Under the pieces are notes generated by a model that saw nothing but the letters and a program-made list of their open reading frames with translations, did not search any database and was not told the origin of the DNA. Source: Ulota crispa (Eukaryota; Streptophyta; Bryopsida; Orthotrichales; Orthotrichaceae). Taken from it: DNA of 64,000 nt. Both the position numbers and the translations under genes were made by a program. The stretch lies in contig OY987243.1 of NCBI GenBank assembly GCA_963920765.1, positions 26,159,419 through 26,223,418 of the forward strand, given 5' to 3'. This document shows positions 1 to 11,527 of the stretch, one piece after another (positions within the stretch are counted from its first letter, which is position 1; each line of letters starts with the position of its first letter).

Positions 1-1203
1 AGTAACAACGTTGAGCGTGTCGACTCGAGAGACGTCGTCACCGGGAAGAGCTCCTCCTCCGCCATAGTGCATTTCAACAGGAAACGCGTCGATTTTAAAC
101 TGAGCTGCTCGACCGGAGGCGCTCGTCGTCGTCGTCGTCGTCGTCTTGTGATGTTGTTGTTGCGTTGAATGTAAGCCTTTCTCTTTCCTGTTCGCAAACG
201 GACAATCCTCACCAAGCTCACACTCGATAATCGGCGACCGCAGTCCTAAGCTCCGACTATAATTCGCATTAAACAACAACTCATGCGTTAACTGCTGCTG
301 CTGCCGGTCCGGCGTGAGTTTACGAGGACTTAATCGCTGGTAATCCGACGGCAAAAAAAGACGATCCGAACCAGCATTGCTCGACGACGAGCACAACTGC
401 ACACTCTCGGGACAGGCAAAATCCGACCAAGGAAGCGACTGCTGCTGCGAGACAACAAAGCTTCCGACCGGCATCACGCCACCGTCACAGCTACAATTAT
501 TATCAAGCAGCTTTGTTCCAAAGCTTTCTACCGGCATCACGCCACCTCCTCCTTGCAATTGCAAATCACAGCTACAATTGTTATCCAGCAGCTTTGCTCC
601 AGTCTCCTCCTGTGAATTGTGCACATTTGGCAGAGTTCTAAAGTGATTGAAGCTGTTGCTATTTGTTGCACCGCTCCGATGCAGCTCTCTCTCATGCGGC
701 AAGTTTAATCTGGCGCCACTGCCATGGTACACCAGTGCTGCTTCATCGTAAGCTCTCGCTGCTTCTAACGCCGTTCCGAACGTGCCTAACCACATGCGCG
801 TCCGCAACCTCGGCTCCCGGATCTCCGCCACCCAGCGCCCCCACTGCCTCTGCCTCACCCCTCGGTACTGGTGTAATCCGTTCTCTGGTCCTCCTCGTCG
901 TCTCCTCACTCTCTCCCCCTGTCCTTGTCCCTGTCCTTCTCCCCCGCCCTCTCCCGCTCCCTCTCCATCTTCCCGCTCGCGCTTCGTTCTCCCGCTCGTT
1001 TTTGAATTGCAGTCCACATCTGAGGCCTCCGAGTTGATGTCGACGTCATCCTCCCGCCCTCCATCAATCACCTCTCCTCCATCGCTCACGAGCTTCATCT
1101 CCTTCGAATTTAAATTCTCCATAGCCACTCCTCTCTCCAGTCCTTTCTCTACTCCACTCTTGATTCCACTCTCTAAGCTTACTCCACTCTCTACTCCACT
1201 CAT
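1..1203 (-). CDS. DREB-type AP2/ERF transcription factor, partial (runs off left edge)
   Basis: The minus frame is open from the window edge up to a stop at 1216-1218; the first in-frame ATG is at 1203, giving 401 codons without a stop, 3' end missing. Residues about 113-169 (DNA 697-867) form one AP2 DNA-binding domain: YRGVRQRQW, then [30 protein letters not shown] and ARLNLP. Val125 and Glu130 occupy the family positions 14 and 19 that define the DREB rather than the ERF subfamily, so a nuclear factor binding DRE/CRT-like GCC-core elements is expected (family knowledge). The N-terminus is low complexity (Gly/Glu/Ser; Gly-Gln run just before the domain). Downstream are Gln, Ser and Thr runs typical of activation regions, and a near-repeat with LLDNNCSCD twice (residues about 202-241). 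Later starts at Met28 or Met36 are possible because the first codons derive from repeat-like DNA. No intron is needed. Domain assignment is secure; start and full length are not. Confidence 0.9.
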   Translation of the reverse strand, partial: MSGVESGVSLESGIKSGVEKGLERGVAMENLNSKEMKLVSDGGEVIDGGREDDVDINSEASDVDCNSKTSGRTKREREDGEGAGEGGGEGQGQGQGERVRRRRGGPENGLHQYRGVRQRQWGRWVAEIREPRLRTRMWLGTFGTALEAARAYDEAALVYHGSGARLNLPHERELHRSGATNSNSFNHFRTLPNVHNSQEETGAKLLDNNCSCDLQLQGGGGVMPVESFGTKLLDNNCSCDGGVMPVGSFVVSQQQSLPWSDFACPESVQLCSSSSNAGSDRLFLPSDYQRLSPRKLTPDRQQQQLTHELLFNANYSRSLGLRSPIIECELGEDCPFANRKEKGLHSTQQQHHKTTTTTTTSASGRAAQFKIDAFPVEMHYGGGGALPGDDVSRVDTLNVVT

Positions 1204-1905
1204 CCCTCCCAAACCTCAAATCTACTGCAAAGTTTACTGCAAAATCCAGTCCAAAATCCAGTCCAAAATCCACTGAAAAATTCACTGAAAAATTCACTGC
1301 AAAATCCACTCCAAATCCACTCCAAATCCACTCCAAATTCCACTCCAGAATTCCACTCCAGAATTCACTGATAAAGCAACACAAACAAGTACAGGAGAAA
1401 CGTCAAGTAGTGCTGAGAAATGGAAGGATTGCTCTAGCACTCTTGACATCAACAGTAGCAGCAACAACAACTACATATGATAGCCACGTAGATGAAAGAT
1501 CCAGATCCCTCCTAAACCTCAAAATCCACTCCAAAATCCACTCCAAATTCCACTCCAAATTCCACTCCAAATTCCACTCCAAAATTCACTGAAAAAGCAA
1601 CACAAATAAGTACAGAAAAACGTCAAGCAGTGCTGAGAAATTGAAGGATTGCTCTAGCACTCTTGACATCAACAGTAGCAGCAACAACAACTACAGATGA
1701 TAGCCACCTTGATGAAAGATCCAGATCCCTCCCAAACCTCAAAATCCACTCAAAATCCACTGCAAAATCCTTTGAAAAAGCAATACAAACAAGTACAGAA
1801 AAAACGTCAAGTAGTGCTGAGAAATTGAAGGATTGCTCCAGCACTCTTGACATCAACAACAACAACAACTACAGATGATAGCTACCTCGATGAAAGATCG
1901 AGATT
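1204..1905. repeat. Minisatellite and higher-order tandem repeat upstream of the AP2/ERF start
   Basis: Short 11-12 base units of the type CCACTCCAAAATT are arrayed at about 1212-1375, 1515-1592 and 1738-1765. They alternate with three copies of a larger unit (from about 1381, 1601 and 1788) containing GTGCTGAGAAATTGAAGGAT, a CAACAACAA run and GATGAAAGATC. The larger periods are about 220 and 187 bases. The array lies in the 5' UTR or proximal promoter of the minus-strand AP2/ERF gene and its degenerate edge continues into the first codons. Confidence 0.85.
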
Positions 1906-3056
1906 GCCTTGTTATATAAGCAACAATAACAACAAAAATTCAGGAATTCTGTAATTGCAACAGGGGCGACGTCCACTGTAGTTGCAATGTGGACCGCCAA
2001 CTGTTGTCAAGCGAACACTGCAGTTGCGTTTTCAAAGGCCAACTCCCGGCCTTCCTAGTGGCCGCCTTATTAGCTGTCTGACCACTAGCCTTTGGGCTAC
2101 TACACCTGCCTACACTTGGCAACTAAATCTCAAAATTCTGTAGAAATTTGACCGCTTTCTCCATTTAGTTTTCAATCTTTTTTTTTATAGCATTTTTCTG
2201 CATTTTTAAGCATGTTTTTGTTTTTCGGAGGTTTTGAATTTGGGAATTTCTTTGTGGATTGTGATGCTGATATTGTGGTCCCCCCCTACCCTTCTCCCAC
2301 GCGCCTTCCCTCGTTGGATAACCTTGTTATTTTTTAGTATATATTTTGGGCATCATTTCAATCCAAGGTGCTGAGTAATCAGTCTCGGTCCAGGTGAGAA
2401 AGGTGGGGGTGGGGCTGGGTGGGGTTAAGTTTCAGAAGTTGGGCCCTGGAATTTAGTTCCTGGAGTGTGAGATTTGGCTATTATTGGGAGGGGGTTACAT
2501 GACTGGTCGTTCCACTGTGAGTTGTGGGTCAAAAGTGGGGCAGAAATTTGCTCCGCTACTTGGTGGTTTAGTGTTTTGACCCCCTTCTCTTTTGGCCTTT
2601 GGGTAGTAACTTTGTTTTGCTTCTGTTTTTATGCCAGCTGCTGTGGGGACTTGGTTTACAGCACATACGTCGACGTGGGGACAGGGTGGAAAATCTTAGC
2701 GTTTTTTTTTTATAACACAGGGAAAAATACTAATTTTCTCCCTATTTTAGTGTTGTTCAATTGTATCTTCTTTCAAGGTTTCTACACGAAATCAGGGTTA
2801 TTGAATCCAAATGTGAATTCAAAATTTTTTTAATCAGTCTCTTGAAGGTATAAATCTAAACTCTTATAGTTTTGGGCTAATTAAAAATTGGAGATTTTCC
2901 ATCTTGACCACACATTCATGTATGTGTAGTAAATCCAGCCAGAGAGTTGCATAGGTTGAATGACCCCTTAGGCTATTTTCTTGGTGTTTTGCGTTCATCC
3001 TTGTGAAATTTTTTTCATGTTTTCTTGGAATTACAAAATTCAAAAACAATAAACAA
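1906..3056. other. Intergenic, upstream of the AP2/ERF gene
   Basis: The promoter of the minus-strand gene probably lies here. An open frame at 2474-2833 (119 codons, plus) has no recognisable motif and no coding look. I see no clear TATA box or other element. Confidence 0.4.
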
Positions 3057-3134
3057 CACTACAAAGAAACCATGGTTGAATTTACAAAAAGTTGACAAAG
3101 ATTGTGACCTAATCTACATGGTTTTCTTGTAGTG
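3057..3134. mobile_element. CACTA-like mini-element (78 bp)
   Basis: Starts CACTACAAAGAAACCATGG and ends CATGGTTTTCTTGTAGTG, so about 18 bp of imperfect terminal inverted repeat. It is flanked on both sides by CAA, a 3-bp duplication as expected for CACTA (En/Spm) elements. Internal text (GTTGACAAAGATTGTGACC) recurs in the MTP intron element at 61051-61199. Confidence 0.8.
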
Positions 3135-3821
3135 CAAGTTTGTAATGCAAAACTATTTGTTACTTTTTAGTTTTCCAATTTTAAGGCCAGATGGAAGTAC
3201 ATCATACAGGTAAACTTCCATCTTTCTTGGTGATTCGCATTCATCCTAATGGGCTAACTTCCATGCTTGACTGCAGTTGCAAAATTTACACACAAACAAT
3301 AAGTTTTTAGTGCAACATCGTTTTTGTTGTATTTGAGCTTTATTGGTTCCTAGGCGAGCATGAAAATTCACCCTTCGTGCCTGAGTGCCTCCACAATTGC
3401 TATTGTTGAAATAAAGCAAGTATGTAAAAACAAAAATCAACCATGTTAGAGTCCCTTTGTAAAATGTGTAGGATAAAGGCCTCATTTAAGTCATTAGGAA
3501 CAGGGGCTGAGTCCAGGTAACTAATGGAGCAAACGTGAGATTGCTTATGCGTGAGACCTTCAACTTGGGTAAGTGTTGTTTGAAGAAATATTGTCACATG
3601 TTCTTTTTGTGTGCAAGATTGATATTGCACAATATGACACCACTCTGTAATTTTTTGTTTTTACATTCATTAATACAAGGGCAACCAAAGATGCAAAGGA
3701 TTTTGTTCAAGTGACATTTACAATTGCATAAAGAAATCTAAGATACTACCATTGTGGTTGTCGCTTCCTTAATTGCTTTTGGAAATGACACTAAGACGTT
3801 TGAATGTGAGCAAAACATTCT
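3135..3821. other. Intergenic, nothing recognised
   Basis: AT-rich sequence with short open frames on the minus strand (3246-3485, 3400-3630) that show no motif. Confidence 0.4.
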
Positions 3822-4263
3822 ACGTTTAAAAGTTTGAGCCCTCCAAGAGCCTCCTAAGGTTTGACAATCCAAGTTATTATTTGGCTAGTGTGAGTACAAG
3901 AAGAGGACACTTGTCTCATTCCTATTGCTACCTTGTATGAAGGACCTTAGCCACATGCATAATCCAAACCAACAAAAAGTGTATTGCACTCATAAATATG
4001 TAAATGTACTCACTAGGTAATATCCAAGTACTTCACCCATCTATTCAAAAATAGAGTAAAGTAGAATTTATGATCCTATTATAAATTTGTACCCATAATT
4101 TTTGTCCAATTGAGATAACATAATGATATAATTCATATGATTACATTGAATTCAAAGAGCAAAAATAGAAGATTAGTGATTTAATTGTTGCAATAAGTAT
4201 ATGTTTTGAGACCATTTTTTAACTTTGAAGGGGCTCTTGGAGGGCCCAAAATTTTCCTAACGT
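3822..4263. mobile_element. MITE-like inverted-repeat element (family GGGCCCTCCAAGAGCC)
   Basis: Left arm reads AGTTTGAGCCCTCCAAGAGCC; the right end, reversed, reads TTTTGGGCCCTCCAAGAGCC. Ends are approximate. A shorter relative with CCCTCAATAAGGCCTT arms lies at 25953-26207. Confidence 0.55.
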
Positions 4264-4791
4264 CTCCAAGATTATTGAATGATGCAAGCTTGAAGGCTTT
4301 CACCAAACTGTTGATCCATCCAAATGTTGGAAGTCCGCACTATTAGAGTACATTCACACCGAGGTTGATGAAAACATTACGTATAAAACATGACCTTGTT
4401 GGTTTTAGAGGACTTGAAAACATAACTTATATGAGTATATGCCTTCCACATTAAGAGCTCCTTCACATAGGAGGAGTAACAACCTATAAAAGGTGAACAT
4501 GGAATTAAAAATCCCTTTTTCATGTGACATTTAAAGATCCTCATTATTCCCGTCCAACATTTGAACACTTTGAGATTGCAGTTCCATGAGAGCAAACCAT
4601 AAGCCACGAGAATTTAAGATGTAATCCACTTGCCATGTCATGTACGACACTGAATGTGGGTGATGATTTACCTCCTTGGTGTAACCACTTCATTTGAGTT
4701 TGAAAACTTAACCTCCTACATTTCATATCTCCCACCATGGTTTAGTGATGTATTGGTTTAGTGATGCATCACTAGGGGCCTAAATATACTT
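4264..4791. other. Intergenic, nothing recognised
   Basis: AT-rich sequence; only short motif-free open frames on the minus strand. Confidence 0.35.
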
Positions 4792-4795
4792 TTAA

Positions 4796-5728
4796 CACCT
4801 AAAGGACCATTGTCCCTGCGAGGGATAGGCTGGACTTTGGGCATGTACCTATGGCTAAACTATTTTGTGTGATTTTTTGAAACTTTTATTGAAGGTGGGG
4901 AATTCAAAGATCTATGTGGGTATCTAATTTTTTCTTCATTTTGACATTTGATGAAGAAGTTATGCATGAATTTATGAAATATTGGGGAGGGCTGCCCATC
5001 CGGGTAGCCCAAAAACTTCTTTAAAATTTACTTTTTTATAAAACACAAATTTGAAATTGGTTCTTTAGATTTTTTTATTCATGGGGAGTTTTGAATCATT
5101 CAATTTCAGTCAATGACATGAAAGTTATGAGGAGTTTTTGTTTGTGGGCAATTATGGAATCTCTACTCTAAATTGAACTTTGAAGTCTTTTATTTTACTC
5201 AATTTTTAATATTTTGGAAAATTAAAATCAAACTTATGGAAGTAGATTATTATCACAACTTTATCACCCTTGGGATTTGCATTTTTCATTTCAATAATTA
5301 AATTCTTAACAATTCAATGTTTTGACTCATTCTCTACTTCTTTTTACTTACTGTTTTTTTGCATGTCTTGTAAAGTTCCAATTGATTTGAAAATTCTCCC
5401 ACACATACCTAACTTGATCTCCTACATGGAAAAAAAAAAGCGCAACTTTGGGGAGAGCAACTTTTTTTTTATAAGAGTGGTCAAAGGCTTCTGAAATTCT
5501 TGGGCAGCATGGAAAAAAAACTTCTTCTTTTCACTTTAGATATAAATATCTCACTCCTCTCCTTTTGGAATAAGCTGATATTTTTTCCATAAGTACCTCT
5601 TCTAATCTAGGGCAAGATCCTACAAATAGATTTCCCAAAAAAAAATATAAAATCCCTTTTTAATGAACCTCATAGAAGTGGCAGTTTTTAGTGATTTTCA
5701 GAGAAAAATGGGCTTGGTCCTTTAGGGG
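4796..5728. mobile_element. piggyBac-like non-autonomous element A (933 bp)
   Basis: Flanked by TTAA at 4792-4795 and 5729-5732. Left end CACCTAAAGGACCATTGTCC; right end, reversed, CCCCTAAAGGACCAAG. It contains no transposase frame. Subterminal sequence (GGGCATGTACCTATGGCTAA and AAATCACTAAAAACTGCCAC) is shared with elements E, L, N, O and Q. TTAA target plus CCC start is the piggyBac signature; the superfamily call is inference. Confidence 0.75.
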
Positions 5729-5732
5729 TTAA

Positions 5733-6381
5733 CCCCTAATTGCCCAAGGTACTTTTTGAGATTCTAGGAATTTGTTTCAAGTTGAACAAAAAGCCAAAAA
5801 ATTTATACGTTGTATTAGTTTTTTTAAATTGTGATCATAAAAAACCAAACTACATGTGTTAGAGATCACATAAGAAAAGAAAACACAACAATATCATTTG
5901 TGGATTGAGAGATTATAATGTTTGATCAAGAGGGTGTTAATTTGTGATAATGACTTGAAGTCTTTCAATCCTCTTTTCACATGTCAAGTCTAAAAAAACG
6001 GTCACATGAAAAATACAGAGTTAAAGGACATAACACACACATAACTCCAGTCAACTTGTGGTTTTCCAAAATCTGAAATCTCCTCTACAACTTTTTTAAA
6101 TGAATTTCTAGTGTAAATTTTTCTCCAAGGTCTAATGTATTGGAGGCTCATTTCCAAGAGCCCTCAACACTAAGAAAGTCAAGATTGCAATGGACACCCT
6201 TGCACAAAATCTTGAATAGAAAAATCATAATCATATACAAAATCGGCTTTTTGATGCTAGAATTAGATTTCAAAAAGAATAGTTAAAAAATAAAATATAC
6301 TAAAATTAAACACTTAGCTAGATTTTATAGAAGTTCAAAGTATTGTCAACACCATAATGTGGTGCCTTGGGCATTTAGGGG
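5733..6381. mobile_element. piggyBac-like non-autonomous element B (649 bp)
   Basis: Shares the TTAA at 5729-5732 with element A and has a second TTAA at 6382-6385. Left end CCCCTAATTGCCCAAGG; right end, reversed, CCCCTAAATGCCCAAGG, so about 17 bp of nearly perfect terminal repeat. No coding frame. Confidence 0.75.
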
Positions 6382-6669
6382 TTAAGGGGCAAAACATTCT
6401 ATTAAGGCGGTGTGTTGAAAGGAGATTTTTGAGCTTCATCAGCTGATATCCTGCATTTCGAAACATCAATTGGTTTTTCACAAGCTATGCACCCAATACT
6501 ACCTGTATTTAAATACATTATAATTCATATATTTTTTTGAAGATTTTAACTGGTTTTTTTTGTTTTTTTTATAATGTTAACCAGCTAGCTATACACTAAC
6601 TGGTAGTTCCCCCTGCACATTGGTCAAAATTTGGTAAGATTTTGATGAAAATTCTTCCCAAAAGAACTG

Positions 6670-6971
6670 CACTAAATACTGCATTTAGGTTATCCCATAC
6701 TAATTTCTTGACAATTTACACTATATAAATATTTGTTGATACTACAATAACTTTCATCAATAATCATTGTAGTACATTATTTTTATAAATTATGGCAATA
6801 ACAATAAAATTGTAAAAAATAAACTAGCAACGTTTAAGTCATAAATCATATAAAATTTTAGTATTTAAGAAGTTACATATGCCTTCAAGTGGACAAACAA
6901 TGAGTCATGAGATAAATTTTTTAGGATAAGGCAATCTAATTGTTGAGACAACCTAAATGCACTGTTTAGTG
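6670..6971. mobile_element. MITE family W, copy 1 (about 300 bp)
   Basis: Ends CACTAAATACTGCATTTAGG and, reversed, CACTAAACAGTGCATTTAGG. Homologous copies lie at 7332-7644, 7646-7717 (fragment) and 8893-9189. The next 360 bases to 7331 hold nothing recognised. Confidence 0.7.
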
Positions 6972-7331
6972 AAAAATGAGCAGGGTTGAGGCGAGATTCT
7001 CTGTTGTTATTAGAGAGGATAATCTGCAGGAACAGTAGAAAGATAAGAATCTCCCATCAGATAAGAGTCATACAGTAAAGACTGTAAAGTAGAGGGTTGT
7101 CTCCATCTTGGGACATAAAAACGGCCGAAGTTTCCTTGGAAACGATCAAGAGCTTGCCTGGTCATTTGTTAGGGGGACCTGCAAAATTACTATTATTTAA
7201 CCCCCTTCTTTTTCTTGCCCCCACAAAAAAAGTCCCAACTACAAAAATAAAAACAGGGGAATGCACCTTCGCGAAGAGTCAAAGATCCTGAAAATTCCAG
7301 GAAACTAAATTCTGTATATATATAAGAACTA

Positions 7332-7717
7332 CACGAAATAGTGCATTTAGGTTGCCTCAATAATTTTAGGTTGTCTTACCTTGACAAAGTTACTTCATGC
7401 CTCACTCTTGGTCACTTGGAGGGTTATGCAACTCTCTTCATGCTATAGTAATTCCTAGTTTTGATTAAAGTTCTAGCTTCCTTGCTCCTTAGTTGTGTCG
7501 TTTGTTGGTGATTCCAACTTTTGCTTGCTTCTTCCATTTTTTATCACAATAATTATTAACAAAAGTTACTATATGTTTGGAAAAAAATTAAATAGTGAAA
7601 TGTCAAGAAATTAGTATGGGGCAACCTAAATGCACTATTTGATGTACATTAAATATTGCATTTAGTTTGCCCCACACTAATTTATTGACATTTTTCACTA
7701 TATATAAATATTTATTG
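7332..7717. mobile_element. MITE family W, copy 2 plus an adjoining fragment
   Basis: Copy 2 spans 7332-7644 with ends CACGAAATAGTGCATTTAGG and, reversed, CATCAAATAGTGCATTTAGG. A partial copy in the opposite sense (ATATTGCATTTAG, then CCCACACTAATTTATTGAC) follows directly at 7646-7717. The remainder to 7916 is featureless. Confidence 0.65.
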
Positions 7718-7920
7718 CTAGTGTGAAGTATTAGATGTCTCTTAATCATCCAAAATTTGAAATCCAAGAGGGAGGGAGAGAAAAGGCATGAAAGGGAGGG
7801 TGAAAAATCACCCAAAAAGTCACTACTTGCGCAAAGAGCAAGCAAGGCATGTTTGTTAGCATAAAATGCAATTGCATTTTACACATTGACTTCTACAGAT
7901 TAGGTAACAATTAGATTTAA

Positions 7921-8839
7921 CTCCTAAAGTACTAAGCTCAAATTTTTACCAAAACCCCTCCAAAACTGCCATTATTAGTACAAGTACCAAAATTTAGATT
8001 TTTTTTTTATACATGTAGCCATAAGATCTTGTACTACATTACTATCAAAAGATGTGGAAAATTTTTAGGAGTTTTCACCATGTAGATTGTTAGATATTTG
8101 AGTTTGAATTGACAAAAAGTCATTTTTTGTCTTTGCAAAAATCTGGGCAGTTGCACTTCACAAGGTCACATTTGTATGAAAAAAATTCCAAAATAGTTGA
8201 ATTTTTTTGGATTTGTTCTTCAAAGCAAGTCAGTACACACTTGAAAATTTTCAAATCATTTGAGAATCATTTGGAACTGTAAAACACATGGAAATAAAAT
8301 AGTAAATAAAAAGAAGTACATAATGATTTAAACCACTAAATTGTGAAAAAATTAATTATGGAAATGAAAAATTCCAATCCCAATGGTAATAATGTTGTAA
8401 TAAACAATCGACATTTTTTATTTATTTGTTTTTCTAAAACATTGAAAATGGAGTAAAATAAAGGACTTCAAAGTTTATTTAAAAGTAGAGAATCCATAAC
8501 TGCCTACAAACAAAATCTCCTCATAATATTAATCTCATTGATAAGAATGGAATGATTCAAAGCTTCCCAAGTATATATAAATCTAAAGAACCAGTTTCAA
8601 AAAACAAAATTTAAAAAATGTAAATTTTAAAGAAGTTTTTTGGCTACCCGCCAAGCAAAGAAAACAACATATCATGCAATAACTTTTGAACCATGAAGTA
8701 AAAAGTTATGAAAATTGTTGAGTCTACTTCTTGGACACATTATGTGTGAAAATTTCAAAGAAAAAAATGAAAACCCCATTGGTAGTGAGTTGCCCAAAAT
8801 TGCTATATTGCCAAAAAAGGATGTTTAGGACTTTAGGGG
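7921..8839. mobile_element. piggyBac-like element C (919 bp, degenerate)
   Basis: TTAA at 7917-7920, left end CTCCTAAAGTACTAAGCTC; right end ACTTTAGGGG followed by TAAA instead of TTAA. Subterminal blocks (tggctacccg, ataacttttgaaccatgaag, tcaaagcttccc) resemble elements A and L but have diverged. Confidence 0.6.
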
Positions 8840-8892
8840 TAAAAATTTATTGGTTTAGATTTATTGTACACCTATTGTATGATTGTCAACTA

Positions 8893-9189
8893 CACTAGAT
8901 ATTTCATTTAGGTGGCACATTCTAATTTCTTAGCATTTTACACTACACAAATACTTACAAATACTACAAAAAATTTCATCAATAATTACTATAGTAAACA
9001 AGTTATAATGGCATGGCAACAATGTAGATGCAAACAAACAAACTAGCAATGTTTAGGTCGTAAACCATGTTAAATCTTAGTATTGAAAAAGTTGCTTGTG
9101 CCTCCAAGTGACCAAGCAATGCGTCATGAGATAACTTTCTATAGGAAAGCAGCTTGATTGTTAAGGCAACCTAAAAGCAACATTTAGTG
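8893..9189. mobile_element. MITE family W, copy 3 (297 bp)
   Basis: Ends CACTAGATATTTCATTTAGG and CATTTAGTG. The interior aligns throughout with copy 1 (for example CTAGCAATGTTTAGGTCGTA against CTAGCAACGTTTAAGTCATA). Confidence 0.7.
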
Positions 9190-9603
9190 TAGCTAAAAAT
9201 AGACATGTAATTAGAAAATGCCTTTGGTGATCAAAACACTTCATTATAAATGACAATGAGTTTTACTATATCTCATTATTATTTTTTGAGCTTAAATTAT
9301 AGAGAAGCACTATTGCTGTTTACAGTAGATTTGAATGACAAAGGATACTGGTATTTGAGCATCCAAAGTCCAATTTGGGTTTAAAATATGGTCTCAAGTT
9401 TTGGTTACTTACAATCAGAGGCATTCTTTTATTGTTCTTTTTGAAAATGATTGTTCCAGGCTCGTTCCAAGCAATTGTATTCTGCAACAACGAAATCTTA
9501 CATTGCTATAATGCGTGTTTTAGTAGAATTTTGCAAACAAAAGTAAATATGCCATTTAAAAAAAAAAAAGGAGGCCTCTTCTTCAAAGTAGTTTGAAAAA
9601 AAA
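9190..9603. other. Intergenic, nothing recognised
   Basis: An open frame at 9375-9596 lacks any motif. Confidence 0.35.
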
Positions 9604-10550
9604 GGGGAAATTACGAACAGGACCATGAAAACAAAAAAAAAACATTACAAATAGGGGCATAGTTTCAAAACAATATGTAAATTCTTGTATTTTTTTTGGT
9701 TTTAACATTAATTGATTTAAATACATCACATTAAATGTTGGCTCTTTTCAAAGCTTGGGGAGATCACTATGTGTATCTACAACTAACCACGTGAGTTAAG
9801 TGATTTTTTGTCCCCATATTTATTTTTAAATGGATTATGATTTCAACTTAAAATTTTGAACTTTGTTTAATTAAGACTATAGGATTCTATTGCCAAAATC
9901 TTTAGTCCAAATAATATATGAAATGATTTTTAGAGCAGGTTGAAAACTAAACTAAAATGGCATAATTTTCAACTCAAATATTTATAGAGAACACATTTAG
10001 ATGACTATTGCATCAATATTCAAGAAATATAAACTTTAAATAGAGCCTCATATTTGGGAATTTCTTTTGTATTTTTTAAAAAGTTTTTCTTACATAAGAT
10101 AGGGGTGTGAAAGTTATTTTCAGCTCTACAATATATCATTTTACTTCAAAAATTTGTAACTAATTATAATTAACAAATAAAATTATCAATAATTCAAAAC
10201 ATGAACTTTCAAAGTAAGGGAATCTACTCATATTTTGTTCTTTTCCTTTTATTTAAGTTTTAGAGCATAAGATAGGGGGTTCAAAATCTTAACACAAGTG
10301 GTTTTTAATGGACCCTCTAAGTGATCTCCCCGAGTTCTAAAGACTTAAAGGCCTCTCCAAAACAAGCCTAAATAAAGAAATTTTAGCAAAGGGGATGACA
10401 ATCTTTGGATAAGCTTCTAAGTTTTTAAAAATTAGCTTACATTTAATGTGATGTATGTAATCAACCAACATCCAAATCAAAAAAAATTCATGAATTTACA
10501 AATTATTTTGAAATGGTGCCCCTATTTGTAATTATTTTGAAATTGTGCAC
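9604..10550. mobile_element. Foldback element family FB1, long copy (right end incomplete)
   Basis: Begins GGGGAAATTACGAACAGG and carries repeated TTACAAATAGGGGCA-type subterminal motifs. The block ACATCACATTAAATGTTGGC near 9724-9744 returns inverted near 10440-10455 (ACATTTAATGTGATGT). The outermost right end, present in the compact copy at 50535-50964, is missing here. Confidence 0.55.
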
Positions 10551-11527
10551 ACAGAATGCAAAACATTCTTTTATGTTATACATTGTAGTGAATTTTTATA
10601 AATTTTTAAGCAAACATAGGCTTGATGAATTTTTTTAAAAAGGAAACTAATAAACCCCCTCTATAAATACTTTATATCATGAAGTCAAAACCTCTTTATC
10701 GTAATTATAGTAAATTTCAAAATACATCCATACATTAGCGTGTTCTTGAATAGAAGGCAGTCTTGACTACTTTGATAATGTACAATTGTACCATTTAAGT
10801 CTTAACACACATCTTTCAATGTAAATGGAAGAGCCATCTCTTTACAAACAACCATTATATGATTTTATTTATGCAAAAAGGAAAAGATTGGAATTCTTTA
10901 TTTATTAGTTGATCACAAAAAATTGTTAGTTATTAGTGAATTTTAGGATTCTTTTACACTACCAGTCAAGGTCATGAAAATTGAAGCCATTTTAACCAAA
11001 ATTTCAATCCAAATGGCCTTAGGAGCATCCTCAAGCGCTCATTATAATATGGATATAACAAAGGCTAATTCTCTTGTGTGTAATGGCTTTAAGACCAAAA
11101 AGTTAAGGCCACTATAGTAGATTTTGAAAATTTCAAGAAAAAAGGGATAAAAAACAAGAGACCAAGGAGAGCCATCTATACATTTATTCTATCCCCTTGT
11201 ATCAACTATCTCAAAAGATTTTTTCTACTCAAATAATCATATCATAATAATATCTAGCTATTGCTCATGGCCCAATTATTAGCTTCTTGTTTTTGGAAGA
11301 ATCATTTCTTAGAGTTAGGGTCATGTCAAATCTTGTGGTTTAGACATTAAAATATGTTCTAAATATTTGGCCTTGACTCCTTGTGTAATGACCTTGAGGC
11401 CATTTTCAAAAAATTAACCAATCAAAACTTAGCATTAGGGTGTCTAACACTAAAAAACCAGCCTTGACTTTTAGTGTAAAGTGGCCCTCAACCCCTAAAT
11501 GCTCCAAGATACTTTTCTTATTTTTAA
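10551..11527. other. Intergenic, nothing recognised
   Basis: AT-rich. A single CAACCCCTAAATGCTCCAAG at 11489-11508 looks like one end of a piggyBac-like element, without an identified partner. Confidence 0.35.

Noticed and set aside
663-1276. Plus-strand frames rich in Pro/Ser/Leu at the left edge
   Set aside because: They are the antisense of the AP2/ERF gene, whose minus frame carries the conserved domain.
1064-1384. Minus-strand frame with W/F-rich period at the minisatellite
   Set aside because: It is a translation of the short tandem repeat in another frame from the AP2/ERF protein.
2474-2833. 119-codon plus-strand frame
   Set aside because: No motif, runs of Phe/Leu from AT-rich DNA, no splice or start support.
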